Source of the DNA: Candidatus Rifleibacteriota bacterium
Lineage (GTDB): Bacteria > Muiribacteriota > Ozemobacteria > Ozemobacterales > Ozemobacteraceae
Assembly: GCA_012517355.1 (NCBI GenBank)
Contig: JAAYVD010000040.1
Location: forward strand, 1 to 64,000
Direction: 5' to 3'
Length of the DNA stretch: 64,000 nucleotides
The notes under the pieces were generated by a model. The model searched no databases. It saw only the letters and a program-made list of their open reading frames with translations, and was not told the origin of the DNA. Of the stretch, positions 8,885 to 17,923 are shown piece after piece; the first letter of the stretch is position 1; each line of letters opens with the position of its first letter. Both the position numbers and the translations under genes were made by a program.

Positions 8885-9352
8885 ATGAAAGCCTGGAATC
8901 TCTGCCTCGCCGTCGGTCTGAGCCTTTTCCTTCTGTCCAGCATTGCCTTCGCAGATATCGATCAGATCTTGGGAAACTGGAAAAACACCGAACCCCTCAC
9001 CAGGGGGTTGCCCCTGGTCGAGATCGCCGCCAAAGGCCATATCCTGACCGTTCACGCTTGGGGCAAAGGCCATCCGGTCGATCTGGACTGGGGCACCGTC
9101 GAGGCCGTCGCCTACGCCGAAAAAGTGGAATCGCCTTTGCCGAAAGAGGCCATCGCGATTTCGGCGGTGTTCAAAACCTCGTATTCCGAAACGATCCTGA
9201 TCATCCGTCCGATCGAGGGAAATCAATTGAAAGTCGAAAACCTGACCCGCTTCACCGATGACAGCGGACGCTCGGCATTCCGGAAAGAATACACATTCAC
9301 CCGGACCGACGCGGAAAAGTCCAAGGCCAACGGAGGGGTGGAATCCAGGTGA
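8885..9352 (+). CDS. Small secreted protein of unknown function
   Basis: The 155-residue protein starts with a classical signal peptide, cleaved after about residue 23 (SIAFA, then DID). The mature part is a compact alpha/beta or beta-rich domain of about 130 residues with no cysteine and a charged C-terminus. AAAGGAGCACC lies just before the ATG, and a promoter-like pair is at 8819-8847, so the gene probably has its own transcript. Its stop overlaps an in-frame GTG of the next gene, but a better start for that gene lies at 9406. I do not recognise the family. Confidence 0.8.
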   Translation: MKAWNLCLAVGLSLFLLSSIAFADIDQILGNWKNTEPLTRGLPLVEIAAKGHILTVHAWGKGHPVDLDWGTVEAVAYAEKVESPLPKEAIAISAVFKTSYSETILIIRPIEGNQLKVENLTRFTDDSGRSAFRKEYTFTRTDAEKSKANGGVESR

Positions 9353-9405
9353 CGGAAGGCCGGAAAACCTTCCTCCCCAGTTCGCCTGGGGAGAGGTGTG
9401 ATGAC

Positions 9406-11496
9406 GTGAAATCAACCGAAGGTTCCCATCATTCCGACGGCGGGGGCCGAACAGCCAATCCCCACGATGTGGGGGTGGAAGACTTCGCCGAAGTTCTCCT
9501 TGCCGAGTTGTCGGCGGCATCCGCTGACCGGCGAAGGCTCGCCGCCGCCGGATTGAGCCGTTCGCTGGGGTTTTCCGTGGTCCAACAGGAACGGCTGGCC
9601 CTGCTGTTGCACGCCGAGACCGATCCCCAGGTCCGGGTGTTGATTCAGCAGGCCATTGAAAATGGCCGGCCTGCCGATGCGGGTGACGGGACCAACCCGC
9701 TGGATTGGGATCTCACCGTCCGGTTGGCGGTGGTGAAAAGTCTTCCGTGTCCGCTTGACCTCGGTCGGGACCAGGTAACGAAGAAGTGGTTCCTCGGCGA
9801 AACCGATGCGGGAGTGCTCGTCATCTTCCTTGGCAAACTGGTCTCGGTTGCCGATGCGGTCGTTGCCGATCGCCTGCAGGAACTCCTTCGGCGATCCGAT
9901 TGGCCCACCATCCAGGTGCGCGCCCTCCGTCTGCTCGCCGGCCACGATATCGACCGGGTCAGCGAACTCCTTGCCGGCTTCCTCGTTTCGGGGCATCCCT
10001 TGCTGAGGATCGAGACGGTTCGGGTTTTGGAACGGCATTTTCCTGCCGAGGCCGCCCGTTTCCTGCGAGAAGCCCTTCTCTCCTCAGATCCGGAAATGCG
10101 TTTTGCGGGATTGCAGGCAGCCTTTACCGTGGATTTCCGTGAGATCGCCCTCGCGGTCCAACATATTCTCCTGCAGGAAACCGATTCCGGCGTGCTTCGG
10201 CTGGCCGTCATTCTCGCCGTGAACAATCCGGATCCCGAGATCGCCTTGCGCCTCCACGCCAAGGCTCTTCGGGCGACAGGCGGACGATCGGCCGTCCTCC
10301 ACCAGATTTCCACCAAACTCTTTGAGGCGAGCAAACTGATCGGCCTGGTGGCTCGGGAAGTCACCCCTGACCTCTTTTTTCACCAGTCTCTGGCGTCTCC
10401 TGCCCCGACCCCGGTTGTGGCCGGCCCCTCAGCTTCGGGCGAAGACGCACCCAGGGTCGATGCTCCCGCGGAGGAGGTTCCTTTCGCCCCGGTTCCGCCA
10501 TCGGCTGCCGAACTCCTCGCTCAATTGAAGAGCCGGAATCCCCGGGAAGTGGCTGCCGCGGTGGATGCCCTCGGAAAAAGCGCACCGGAAGAGCTTCTGC
10601 CGCATCTCCAGTCGTTGTTGCGCCATGCCGATCCGAGAGTCCGTCTCAAGATGCAGGGAGTCCTCGAACGCATCGATCCGGGGGCTGTACAAAGCGTTCT
10701 GCAAAATCTTCTCCGGCAACCCACCGCCGCGGTCCGACAGCAGGGGGTGCGCCTGGGGTCCTTGATGGATCCGGTATCGGTGATGCCGTTCCTGCTCGAA
10801 GCGTATGACCGGGAAACGGACCCTGGACTGAAGCGTGACCTCGAATTGTTCTTCGTGAACAATCCATCCCCCAGTCTGCTGCGGCATCTCATCCAACGCC
10901 TGGCGGTTCGGGAGGAACGCGTGGTGAGGGCTCCCGAGGTGGTCGCCCAGGTCCATGCCGGCCTGAGCTCCCTGGCCGGAGGCGAAACCCCTCCACTGGC
11001 GGTCTTGCTCGAGGAGCATGCCCCCCATCCTGCACCGGTCCTGCCGACGATGACAAGGCTGGCCAAAGATCTCCGGCAGATCCATTTCGACCCGGATCGA
11101 CCGGGTTCCCGCGGCTGGAAAGGATTCTTCCAGGAATGGTGGGAAGCCCTTCGTCATCAGGAGGGTTTCCCGACGCGTTGGGCCATGGTGGCAGGAGTGG
11201 GACTGGTGACCCTCCTCGGGCTGGGGATCTCCCGGTCATGGACCCTGTCTGCACCCACCGTGGATCGGCAAACCACGGATACGGCAATACGCGAGGAGGT
11301 GATCCTCGATGGCCGGGTCGTCGCCGTGAGCCCGCAACAGGTTATTGTCAAGACATCCACGGGGATCTTCAGGATCGGTGGTGGCGATTTCGGCTCGGTG
11401 CAACCAGGCTGGGTGGGGAAGATCAAAGTCCGCCCGAACGGCTCCCCAACGAAGTCAAATCCGACCGACGGCCAGTTTGTGGCTTGGGAACGGTAG
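9406..11496 (+). CDS. HEAT-repeat protein with C-terminal TM helix and small beta domain (cluster A)
   Basis: The product has 696 residues from the GTG at 9406, which has GGAGAGG about nine bases upstream. A GTG at 9349 is possible but poorly placed. Two blocks of HEAT-like helical repeats fill residues about 20-320 and 365-520. They show typical phrases such as DPQVRVLIQQAIE, DPEMRFAGLQAAF and ADPRVRLKMQGVLERI. A Pro/Ala-rich linker separates the blocks. One TM helix (about 591-611) is followed by an 80-residue beta domain with the core GRVVAVSPQQVIVKTSTGIFRI. This order is the same as in the protein at 38209-40947, including the related C-terminal domain, so the two are probably paralogues. 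HEAT scaffolds bind other proteins; with the TM near the C-terminus, the repeats should face the cytoplasm. Cluster A pseudopilin and phosphatase genes follow on the other strand. Confidence 0.8.
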   Translation: MKSTEGSHHSDGGGRTANPHDVGVEDFAEVLLAELSAASADRRRLAAAGLSRSLGFSVVQQERLALLLHAETDPQVRVLIQQAIENGRPADAGDGTNPLDWDLTVRLAVVKSLPCPLDLGRDQVTKKWFLGETDAGVLVIFLGKLVSVADAVVADRLQELLRRSDWPTIQVRALRLLAGHDIDRVSELLAGFLVSGHPLLRIETVRVLERHFPAEAARFLREALLSSDPEMRFAGLQAAFTVDFREIALAVQHILLQETDSGVLRLAVILAVNNPDPEIALRLHAKALRATGGRSAVLHQISTKLFEASKLIGLVAREVTPDLFFHQSLASPAPTPVVAGPSASGEDAPRVDAPAEEVPFAPVPPSAAELLAQLKSRNPREVAAAVDALGKSAPEELLPHLQSLLRHADPRVRLKMQGVLERIDPGAVQSVLQNLLRQPTAAVRQQGVRLGSLMDPVSVMPFLLEAYDRETDPGLKRDLELFFVNNPSPSLLRHLIQRLAVREERVVRAPEVVAQVHAGLSSLAGGETPPLAVLLEEHAPHPAPVLPTMTRLAKDLRQIHFDPDRPGSRGWKGFFQEWWEALRHQEGFPTRWAMVAGVGLVTLLGLGISRSWTLSAPTVDRQTTDTAIREEVILDGRVVAVSPQQVIVKTSTGIFRIGGGDFGSVQPGWVGKIKVRPNGSPTKSNPTDGQFVAWER

Positions 11497-11513
11497 CAGG
11501 CTCAGGAGCAGGA

Positions 11514-12155
11514 TCAAGGGGGCGGCCGATACCATGAGCTCTGCAGCGCACGGATGAAACGCACCGGGAAAACCCGTGCCGGAAAGTCCTGCCTGATCGG
11601 GGGGGCTCCCTGGGCCCGGCGGTTGATCTCGAAACTCATCGTCACCTCGAACCAGGCGGAAAGCAGACGGGCCTCGCTGGCCAATCCCAAGGCGGGGTCG
11701 GTCGTTGCCTCGAGGCGCCGGATGATCGGGGTCCCGTCCACGGTCCACAGGGTCAGGCACGCGGCGTCGAAGCGGGTGACCAGGCCCCGACACAGGGTAC
11801 TCGTGATTCCATTCCGGGAGCGGATCACCCCCCGGGATTCCGTGGCAAGCCGGTAGGAAACGGGAACCAGGTTGCCGTTTTCCAGCGCGGTGAAGCCAAT
11901 CCCCCCCTGATCGGCGGTCATGGCCGATCGGATCTGCTGGGCGGGGGATCCGGTCCCCGTTCCCATGCAGTCTTCGAGATCATTCCGCAGGGCCGCCAGA
12001 AGGCGGGCGGCTTCGGCCGTGATCTGGCCATGTTCGTCGAGGGCGGTGGATTGTCGGAACGAATGGGTCAGCAGGCGGAAGACCACGAGGAGCAGAAGCG
12101 AAAAGACCAGGATGGTGACGATGGTCTCGACGAGGGTCCAGCCTCTCCGGTTCAC
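11514..12155 (-). CDS. Pseudopilin-type protein, GspJ/PilW-like (cluster A)
   Basis: The 213-residue protein starts at a GTG whose GTGA overlaps the stop of the preceding gene. Within a few residues it shows a type IV prepilin signature: RRG, then WTLVE (Gly at -1, Glu at +5), then a hydrophobic helix (TIVTILVFSLLLLVVF). PilD-type peptidases cut such sequences before assembly into a pseudopilus or minor pilin complex. The globular part is about 180 residues, the size usual for GspJ or PilW, and ends in WYRPPP. It is the last gene of the K-like, I-like, J-like trio, and its 3' end faces that of the HEAT gene. A longer upstream reading of the frame is only a shadow of the overlapping gene. Confidence 0.84.
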   Translation of the reverse strand: MNRRGWTLVETIVTILVFSLLLLVVFRLLTHSFRQSTALDEHGQITAEAARLLAALRNDLEDCMGTGTGSPAQQIRSAMTADQGGIGFTALENGNLVPVSYRLATESRGVIRSRNGITSTLCRGLVTRFDAACLTLWTVDGTPIIRRLEATTDPALGLASEARLLSAWFEVTMSFEINRRAQGAPPIRQDFPARVFPVRFIRALQSSWYRPPP

Positions 12156-12586
12156 AGCCGCCACTCCGTGAAGGCCGTCAGCGTCACGTTGTGGACCGGG
12201 CCACTCCCCCAGAAGACTCTGACCGTCATCCATTTCAGGCTCGGGGATTCGGTGAGGAAGACGTCGAGCCGGGCCTCCATGTCCTTCGGGAGAGGCCTCG
12301 TGATCACGATCGAGTCGGGAAAAGCCGGCCACAAAGGGGTGATCGAGGCTATCCCTCCGAGGTTCAGATCCGTGCAGGGCTGAACCGCCTCGAACGGCAT
12401 GCTCTGCAACTGCTCGATCACTTCCTCCGCCCAACAGGTGGCCGCCAGCTCCTCCTGGGACAACCGCTGGGTCCGGGAGACCGTCGTCAGCACGTTGATG
12501 ACGGGGAGCAGGCCGATCCCGAGAATGGCCACGGCGACGATCACCTCCAGCAAGGTCGTGCCGCGAAAGCCGGGGGATCTCATCAC
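12152..12586 (-). CDS. Pseudopilin-type protein, GspI/PilV-like (cluster A)
   Basis: This 144-residue prepilin-like protein has FRG, then TTLLEV, with Gly at -1 and Glu at +5, followed by a hydrophobic helix (VIVAVAILGIGLLPVINVL) and a short globular domain. The length and the VAVAILGIG phrase match GspI/PilV minor pseudopilins. It overlaps the large K-like gene by four bases upstream and the J-like gene by four bases downstream, so the trio should be co-translated. The second copy of this trio is at 43059-46304, in the same order. Confidence 0.84.
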   Translation of the reverse strand: MMRSPGFRGTTLLEVIVAVAILGIGLLPVINVLTTVSRTQRLSQEELAATCWAEEVIEQLQSMPFEAVQPCTDLNLGGIASITPLWPAFPDSIVITRPLPKDMEARLDVFLTESPSLKWMTVRVFWGSGPVHNVTLTAFTEWRL

Positions 12587-14754
12587 ATCTCCCGCTGCAC
12601 GACCAGGGTCCGGGTGATGTCAGAGAGATGCGCCCGGTACAGGTACTTCATACTGTCGGCGGTCGGATCGAAAGCGCTGTCGAACACCACCTGGCCCCCG
12701 GCGGGAAAGGCATTGGGGGCCAATCGCCCGACGGCCATCCCGCCTCTCAGGTCGATCGGGCGGGAAGGGTCCAGGGTCCGGACGGTGCCGTTCAGGGCAA
12801 CGAGATAGACATTCGCCCGGCCTCCCTGGGCCGGATCGAGTTCGACATCGCCATCGAGAACGACCACGGTGAGCATCTGATAAGGGTCCGGCCCCGGTTC
12901 GAGTCGACCGATGCGCACGTTGCCCTGCTCGACGATCAGGATCCCCCCCTTCCGGAGGATCCCGGGAGAGGGGAGAGCCAGTACCCCAGCGGACTCGCCG
13001 GGGACGACCACGGCCCCATCGAGTTCCAGGCTCCCATCGCTGCCCGAGGTGAAGAGCCGAAAGAACTCCTTCTGGTCGCGGACCCGATAGACCGCCTTGC
13101 CCAAGAGGAATTCCTTGGGGAGCTTTTCCAGGTCCCCGTTCTGGAAAAACGGGACGGAGCGCGCCAGCGAAGGATGGAACGACAGATCGCAGGTGCTCAC
13201 CGGCCCTCCGAAGAAGGACTGTTTGGCGCCGAAACCTCCCGGTTGGGAGAAGAAGAGGTTGTCGTAGGCCTGAAGATAGGGTTCGGTCTTCAGATGCGAA
13301 GACCATGTCCGGTATTCGTCCTGCGATGGGAAGATGTTCCCCGGGCGAAACCAATTCTCGTCCATGCGGATCTCGGTTCCAGGACGCAGATCCCCGGAAA
13401 CACAGGCCGTTGCGACGTTAGGGAACAGGGCCGGCACCGCCAGTCCGTCGTTCGACTGCGGAATGCAGCCCAATATGGCATCCCGGGTCGTGTTTCCCGT
13501 GCAGTCGACCACGACCCCGGCGTATTCCGCATAGCGGCGGTATACCTCGCCCAGCACAAGGGCTGGGGAAGGGTTGACCCGTGAGCCGAAGAGGTGGAGA
13601 ACCGAGGAACGCATCCGTGGGTCGCACCTCACCGGTGGTTTGGGGAAGGAAACCGACAGACGGTCCTGGAGGTTCATGTCCCCTCCATTCGCATCCGTGG
13701 TGTGGAATCCGGCCACGATGAAGTTCAGGATGAAGGCGAACGGGTTGGGCAGGTCCGCCCCATTGAGGCTCTGCGGATGCCGGTTGGCGGAAAACCCGGG
13801 TGGTGGGCTGAAGAAATCCGGTGGGTTTTTGGGGAAGTAGGACGGTTGCTTGGGAGGAGTGCCGAGCTGGAAGAAGGTGAAGTTCTCTCCGAACTCGTCA
13901 TGGTTCCCGGCCGTCACGTTCAGGGTGACCCGGCCGCCGCCGAGATAGAAATAGCCGCGTTCCCGGTAGCTCTCCGGCTGGTCTGGGTTCACCTGGCCGC
14001 GATCGAGGCCGCCTCCGGCCGAGAAGACCACCGGGAGCATCCAGGTATCGGGGCTTTCGCGATCATCGGGGAGACCATCCAAGGTGTTGGCAAAGAGATT
14101 GTAGGCATCCGGGTTCGGTTCCACCTGCCGGACGAACAGGGTGAACTTGCCCAGGACTCCCGGCACCAGGCTGAGGACGCGGAGTTCCCGTTCCTCATCG
14201 ATGACGGTGGTGCAACCACCGCAATCGCCTTCTGCCCGAAAGTGGAGCAGGAGGCTTCGCTCCACCTCGTCGGCCCCTCCGGTCGTCACCCCCAGAAGCT
14301 TGGGGGAAAGGGGTTCGAGGCGGGAAATCCAGACCGCCACCCGGGCGGCGGATCGGGGTGAGAGGCTGATCAGATCCTGAAGAGGCGCCTGGTCGATGGG
14401 AAGCGACGTTCCGGTGGCCAGGGAAGGGTTCTGCAGGGTGACGGCGATCCCGCTTTGCGGAAGCCTCATCTGATCGGTGATCTGGGCCACGGCGCAGGCG
14501 ATGGCGGACCGGGCAAGAAGGGATGACTGTCTCCGGTCGATGAGACTCCGCATCTGGCGGAGATTCTGCGCGGCAAACCAGTGGGAGGAGAAGACCATGA
14601 TGGTCACGATGACGAGGGCCGAAATGACCAGGAAAAGGGACATGCCTCGTCGATCCGAAGCACGATGAGGCCACCGCCCTCGAACGGCCCGGTGGCCGGA
14701 GAAGATTGCGAGGCCCATGTGTTCCATCCCTGCCAGTCGGTGAATTGGCCTCAT
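12583..14754 (-). CDS. Large pilus-associated protein, GspK/PilX-like N-terminus (cluster A)
   Basis: The 723-residue protein has a prepilin-like N-terminus: RRG, then MSLFLVISALVIVTIMVF. It lacks Glu at +5, as in GspK, the tip pseudopilin. The following helical stretch (SLLARSAIACAVAQI) is typical of GspK/PilX. The rest, about 600 residues, is far longer than GspK (about 300) and is unknown; near 560-640 it has a beta-rich part with GGILIVEQGNVRIG. ATG at 14754 has no clear Shine-Dalgarno; ATG codons at residues 10, 13 and 38 are alternatives, so the true leader may be shorter. The gene lies 46 bases after the PP2C gene and overlaps the I-like gene. A surface tip or adhesin-like role is inferred. 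Confidence 0.78.
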   Translation of the reverse strand: MRPIHRLAGMEHMGLAIFSGHRAVRGRWPHRASDRRGMSLFLVISALVIVTIMVFSSHWFAAQNLRQMRSLIDRRQSSLLARSAIACAVAQITDQMRLPQSGIAVTLQNPSLATGTSLPIDQAPLQDLISLSPRSAARVAVWISRLEPLSPKLLGVTTGGADEVERSLLLHFRAEGDCGGCTTVIDEERELRVLSLVPGVLGKFTLFVRQVEPNPDAYNLFANTLDGLPDDRESPDTWMLPVVFSAGGGLDRGQVNPDQPESYRERGYFYLGGGRVTLNVTAGNHDEFGENFTFFQLGTPPKQPSYFPKNPPDFFSPPPGFSANRHPQSLNGADLPNPFAFILNFIVAGFHTTDANGGDMNLQDRLSVSFPKPPVRCDPRMRSSVLHLFGSRVNPSPALVLGEVYRRYAEYAGVVVDCTGNTTRDAILGCIPQSNDGLAVPALFPNVATACVSGDLRPGTEIRMDENWFRPGNIFPSQDEYRTWSSHLKTEPYLQAYDNLFFSQPGGFGAKQSFFGGPVSTCDLSFHPSLARSVPFFQNGDLEKLPKEFLLGKAVYRVRDQKEFFRLFTSGSDGSLELDGAVVVPGESAGVLALPSPGILRKGGILIVEQGNVRIGRLEPGPDPYQMLTVVVLDGDVELDPAQGGRANVYLVALNGTVRTLDPSRPIDLRGGMAVGRLAPNAFPAGGQVVFDSAFDPTADSMKYLYRAHLSDITRTLVVQREM

Positions 14755-14800
14755 GGTATCACTTCAGCCTGGGGTGGAAAACGCCTTGCGGCATCCTCGT

Positions 14801-17800
14801 CTACACCGTTGAAGGGCCGGCGCGTTTCACGATCAGCATCGTCACATCATCGCTCCAGGGGCATTCTCCCGTGTACTCCCGGACATCCTCCAGCACCCCA
14901 TGGATCACCTCATCCGGGGGGGCTTCAACACGTCGTTGCAAGGCCGATTCCAGGCGGTCGTACCCGAAGGGGGTGCCGGTCCGGTCGGTTGCTTCCGCGG
15001 AACCGTCAGAATACAGGATCAAGGTTTCGCCGCGCTCCAGGACCGTTTCGACAGTCCGGTAGGTGGGTTTGACCATGGCCCCGACTGGGAGGCTGACCTG
15101 ATTCAGATGTCTCAGAGTACCGCTGGGCCCGAAGATCGGGGGAAATGCCTGTCCCCCGTTGGCAAATCTCAGCACGCCGGTCTCGAGATCGACGTGCCCG
15201 ATGAACAGGGTCATGATGCGCTTGCGGGCCAGCCAACCGAACATCAGACCATTCAGATACGCGAGGAAATCGGCCGGGGTTCGGTCCTGGTGAGGGAACG
15301 CCAGGACGGCCGATCTCACCATCGCCACGACGATGGCGGCGGGCAATCCATGGCCGGAAACATCGCCGAGGGCGATCAACCAACGCCCGGGAGCAATCGA
15401 CAGGAGATCGAAGTAATCGCCGCCGACCAGATTGAGCATCCGCGATTGCCCCAAGGCGGTGAACTCCCTCTCGACGAGCGGCTTGCACGGGAGAAAGGAG
15501 TCCTGCACCACCTTGGCGATGTTCAACGCCCGCAGATGCTCGAGGGTCAACCTGAACAGCCGTTCGAGACGCCGGAACTCCTCGATCCGGGAAGGGAGGG
15601 TCATGGGTCGGAAATCGCCACGCTGCATGGCCTGGACCGTCCTCTGCACGGTCTCGAGGGGCCTCACCAACTGGCTCTGGAACATCAGGAGAATGCCCAA
15701 AAGGAGGGTCACGATCGAAAGGCCGCCCAGAAGGTAGGTCACCTTTCCTGATGAAAAACGACCGATGATCCTGGCCGTCGGTTGGATGGCAACGAAGGTG
15801 ATCTGGGGCAGGATCGAGTTGCGACGGGCTCCGATGAGGTATTCTTGTCGATCGGCGGGATCCTTCATCACCCCCTGGACCATTCTCCCGAGGGGTGATG
15901 AGGTCGGCAGATGAGTGGCGAGGAGCCTCTGAAGGCGGTCGTTCTTCCCGCCGGTTTTCATGAAAGCCGGGGTGAGATACACGAACTGCCCGGTCCGGGC
16001 GCCCCGGCGCCGTTCCCACACCAGTCGGCGGAACTGTTCGAACAGGGTGAGACCGGAAAAGCGCAGACTGACCATGGCGTGGGCAATCCCGCGATCGTCA
16101 CGGATGAGATCGAGAAACTGGAACCCGACGTCATCGGGAAGGAGGATCCGGGTGAAACGCCCTTTGTTGGCAGAGAGGAGGTTGATCACTCCCGTCGGGT
16201 CCTGGGTCCCTCCCCCCGCGATGGCGGCCATGATGACTTCATTCATGTTCCCAACGGCGGTCTCGGGAACATCGAGACCTGCCTTCCTGTTTTCGAAGGC
16301 GCAGACCCGGCGGCCGAAAAACTGCAGGAAATGCTGATGCCGGCCTTCCAGGAGAGTGCGGGCGCCAAGAACCCACTCGCGCCAGTTCCGACCGGCCTCG
16401 AAGGGGTGAAAGGAAGGAGAGGCCAGGATCTCCAGCTCCACGGACGTGTTGATGCCGGCCCCAAACCAGGCATCCATCACCCGACGCCGTCGGGAGGTGG
16501 GGAAGGTCAGCACCCGGGTGAGCGGGAACCGTGTCTTGCTGCAGGCGGGGAGCAAAAGTTGGCCTTGCGAGCCGACGATCTCGAAGGAACCGGGTTCGAG
16601 GCGGAGGAGGATCTGCCGTTTGATCCACTCCAGGTTCGTTGGCGGATACCTGGGGATGGCACGGTGAAGCAGGCGGCGGATGCTCCTTTCCCGGGCGAGG
16701 ATGAAGCGCGAGAACTCCCGCATCATCCGGTCATGGTCCTCGACCATGGCCTGGCAACTGCGCGAGATCCCTGAATACTCGTGGATCGAGGCGAGGGATC
16801 GGCCCAGGGTTCCGAACAACAGAGCCCCACAGCCTCCGCTGGCCAGCAGGACGAGGGCGAGCTTGTCCCGCACCGGCAGGGTGGATCCGCGACAATGGAT
16901 GAACCACCACCCCAGCAGCACCAGGGAGGCGGCGGTGACCAGGCTGATGACAAACACGGTGGTTGCCGCCATGGGAGGGTTCCCTTCGGTCCACCCGAAG
17001 AGGAGTCCCCATTCGCGATCGGCCAGGGCCACCGTCACCGTGTCCTGGCCAACGGAAATGGAATCTGTCCCCCTCCCCGAAATCTGGCGAAGCACCTTTG
17101 ACGGGAAACGATCCGCGGAAGTCAGAACTTTCCCGTTTTGCACGATCCCCACCTGGATCCCCATCCGTCGAGCCGCCGCCAGGGCCTGCCGCGCCAGGGT
17201 CGCACGCTCCACGCCCTGGCGATGCACCCTCACAAAGGCGAAGCACCCGGAGGCGATCGGGCTGGGAAGGGGGGACCACAGCAGCCAGGAATTCATCGGA
17301 AAATCAGAGACATGAACCGGTTGATGGGGTTGCCAGAGACCGGGATGGTCGAGGGGCAGGACCAGCAGGCTGCCGTCGGGAAACCGATACCGGCGGCTAC
17401 GCAGTCGGATCGACCAATTGGAGCCGAAAAGAGGGGGATCCAGGTCATTGGCCCATTGCCGGAAGAAAGCCCTTTGCAGCGGCCATCTCTTTTCGGCCAG
17501 GTGGTGGGCCCAGAGAATCGCGGCCAGTTTCTCCATCGGGGGAATCGAAGCCGCGGTCATGGAGACCGGGATGAAGTCCCGGGGGCGACAGAGGTCGATG
17601 CTCACGGCGTTTGCTCCCAGGATTTCCGTGAGGCCGGCCTTGGTCTCGGCCAACCACCTTGCCGGAGTGGGAGCCGAGGAGGCCTGCTTGCGAACCTTTT
17701 GCCAAGCCCGGGTGAGAATCCACTCCGGTTCCAGCATCCGTTGGAACCGTTGGATATCCAGAGACAACCGCCAGTGATGTCGGGACCCTTCCGCCTCCGA

Positions 17801-17923
17801 GCTGACCAGTTCGGAGAGTTGCAGACTCCGGCTGCCGAGCCACGCCAGAGCCGAGGAAAGAATGACCAGGATGATGACCTGGCCCTGCCAACCGAAACCC
17901 CCTTTTGTCCGGGAATCAGTCAT
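14801..17923 (-). CDS. Membrane SpoIIE/RsbU-type PP2C phosphatase with double sensor (cluster A, active motifs)
   Basis: The product has 1040 residues from the ATG at 17923. A TM helix (about 14-32) opens a first extracytoplasmic domain (about 35-315). Two helices (about 318-372) lead to a second extracytoplasmic domain, then a helix (about 718-745) and a HAMP linker (LVRPLETVQRTV onward). The C-terminal PP2C domain (about 800-1035) keeps the metal-binding motifs: GGDYFD, GDVSGHG (near 853), YSDG and SDDVT. RsbU-type phosphatases dephosphorylate STAS antagonists; a STAS protein is encoded at 22310-22657. The start overlaps the end of the degenerate phosphatase gene by eight bases, so the two should be made together. 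Two in-frame codons further upstream are possible starts. Confidence 0.86.
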   Translation of the reverse strand: MTDSRTKGGFGWQGQVIILVILSSALAWLGSRSLQLSELVSSEAEGSRHHWRLSLDIQRFQRMLEPEWILTRAWQKVRKQASSAPTPARWLAETKAGLTEILGANAVSIDLCRPRDFIPVSMTAASIPPMEKLAAILWAHHLAEKRWPLQRAFFRQWANDLDPPLFGSNWSIRLRSRRYRFPDGSLLVLPLDHPGLWQPHQPVHVSDFPMNSWLLWSPLPSPIASGCFAFVRVHRQGVERATLARQALAAARRMGIQVGIVQNGKVLTSADRFPSKVLRQISGRGTDSISVGQDTVTVALADREWGLLFGWTEGNPPMAATTVFVISLVTAASLVLLGWWFIHCRGSTLPVRDKLALVLLASGGCGALLFGTLGRSLASIHEYSGISRSCQAMVEDHDRMMREFSRFILARERSIRRLLHRAIPRYPPTNLEWIKRQILLRLEPGSFEIVGSQGQLLLPACSKTRFPLTRVLTFPTSRRRRVMDAWFGAGINTSVELEILASPSFHPFEAGRNWREWVLGARTLLEGRHQHFLQFFGRRVCAFENRKAGLDVPETAVGNMNEVIMAAIAGGGTQDPTGVINLLSANKGRFTRILLPDDVGFQFLDLIRDDRGIAHAMVSLRFSGLTLFEQFRRLVWERRRGARTGQFVYLTPAFMKTGGKNDRLQRLLATHLPTSSPLGRMVQGVMKDPADRQEYLIGARRNSILPQITFVAIQPTARIIGRFSSGKVTYLLGGLSIVTLLLGILLMFQSQLVRPLETVQRTVQAMQRGDFRPMTLPSRIEEFRRLERLFRLTLEHLRALNIAKVVQDSFLPCKPLVEREFTALGQSRMLNLVGGDYFDLLSIAPGRWLIALGDVSGHGLPAAIVVAMVRSAVLAFPHQDRTPADFLAYLNGLMFGWLARKRIMTLFIGHVDLETGVLRFANGGQAFPPIFGPSGTLRHLNQVSLPVGAMVKPTYRTVETVLERGETLILYSDGSAEATDRTGTPFGYDRLESALQRRVEAPPDEVIHGVLEDVREYTGECPWSDDVTMLIVKRAGPSTV

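Noticed and set aside
14801-17923. Histidine kinase or chemoreceptor
   Set aside because: The membrane sensor plus HAMP layout fits, but the C-terminal motifs are those of PP2C, with no HATPase or methyl-accepting region.
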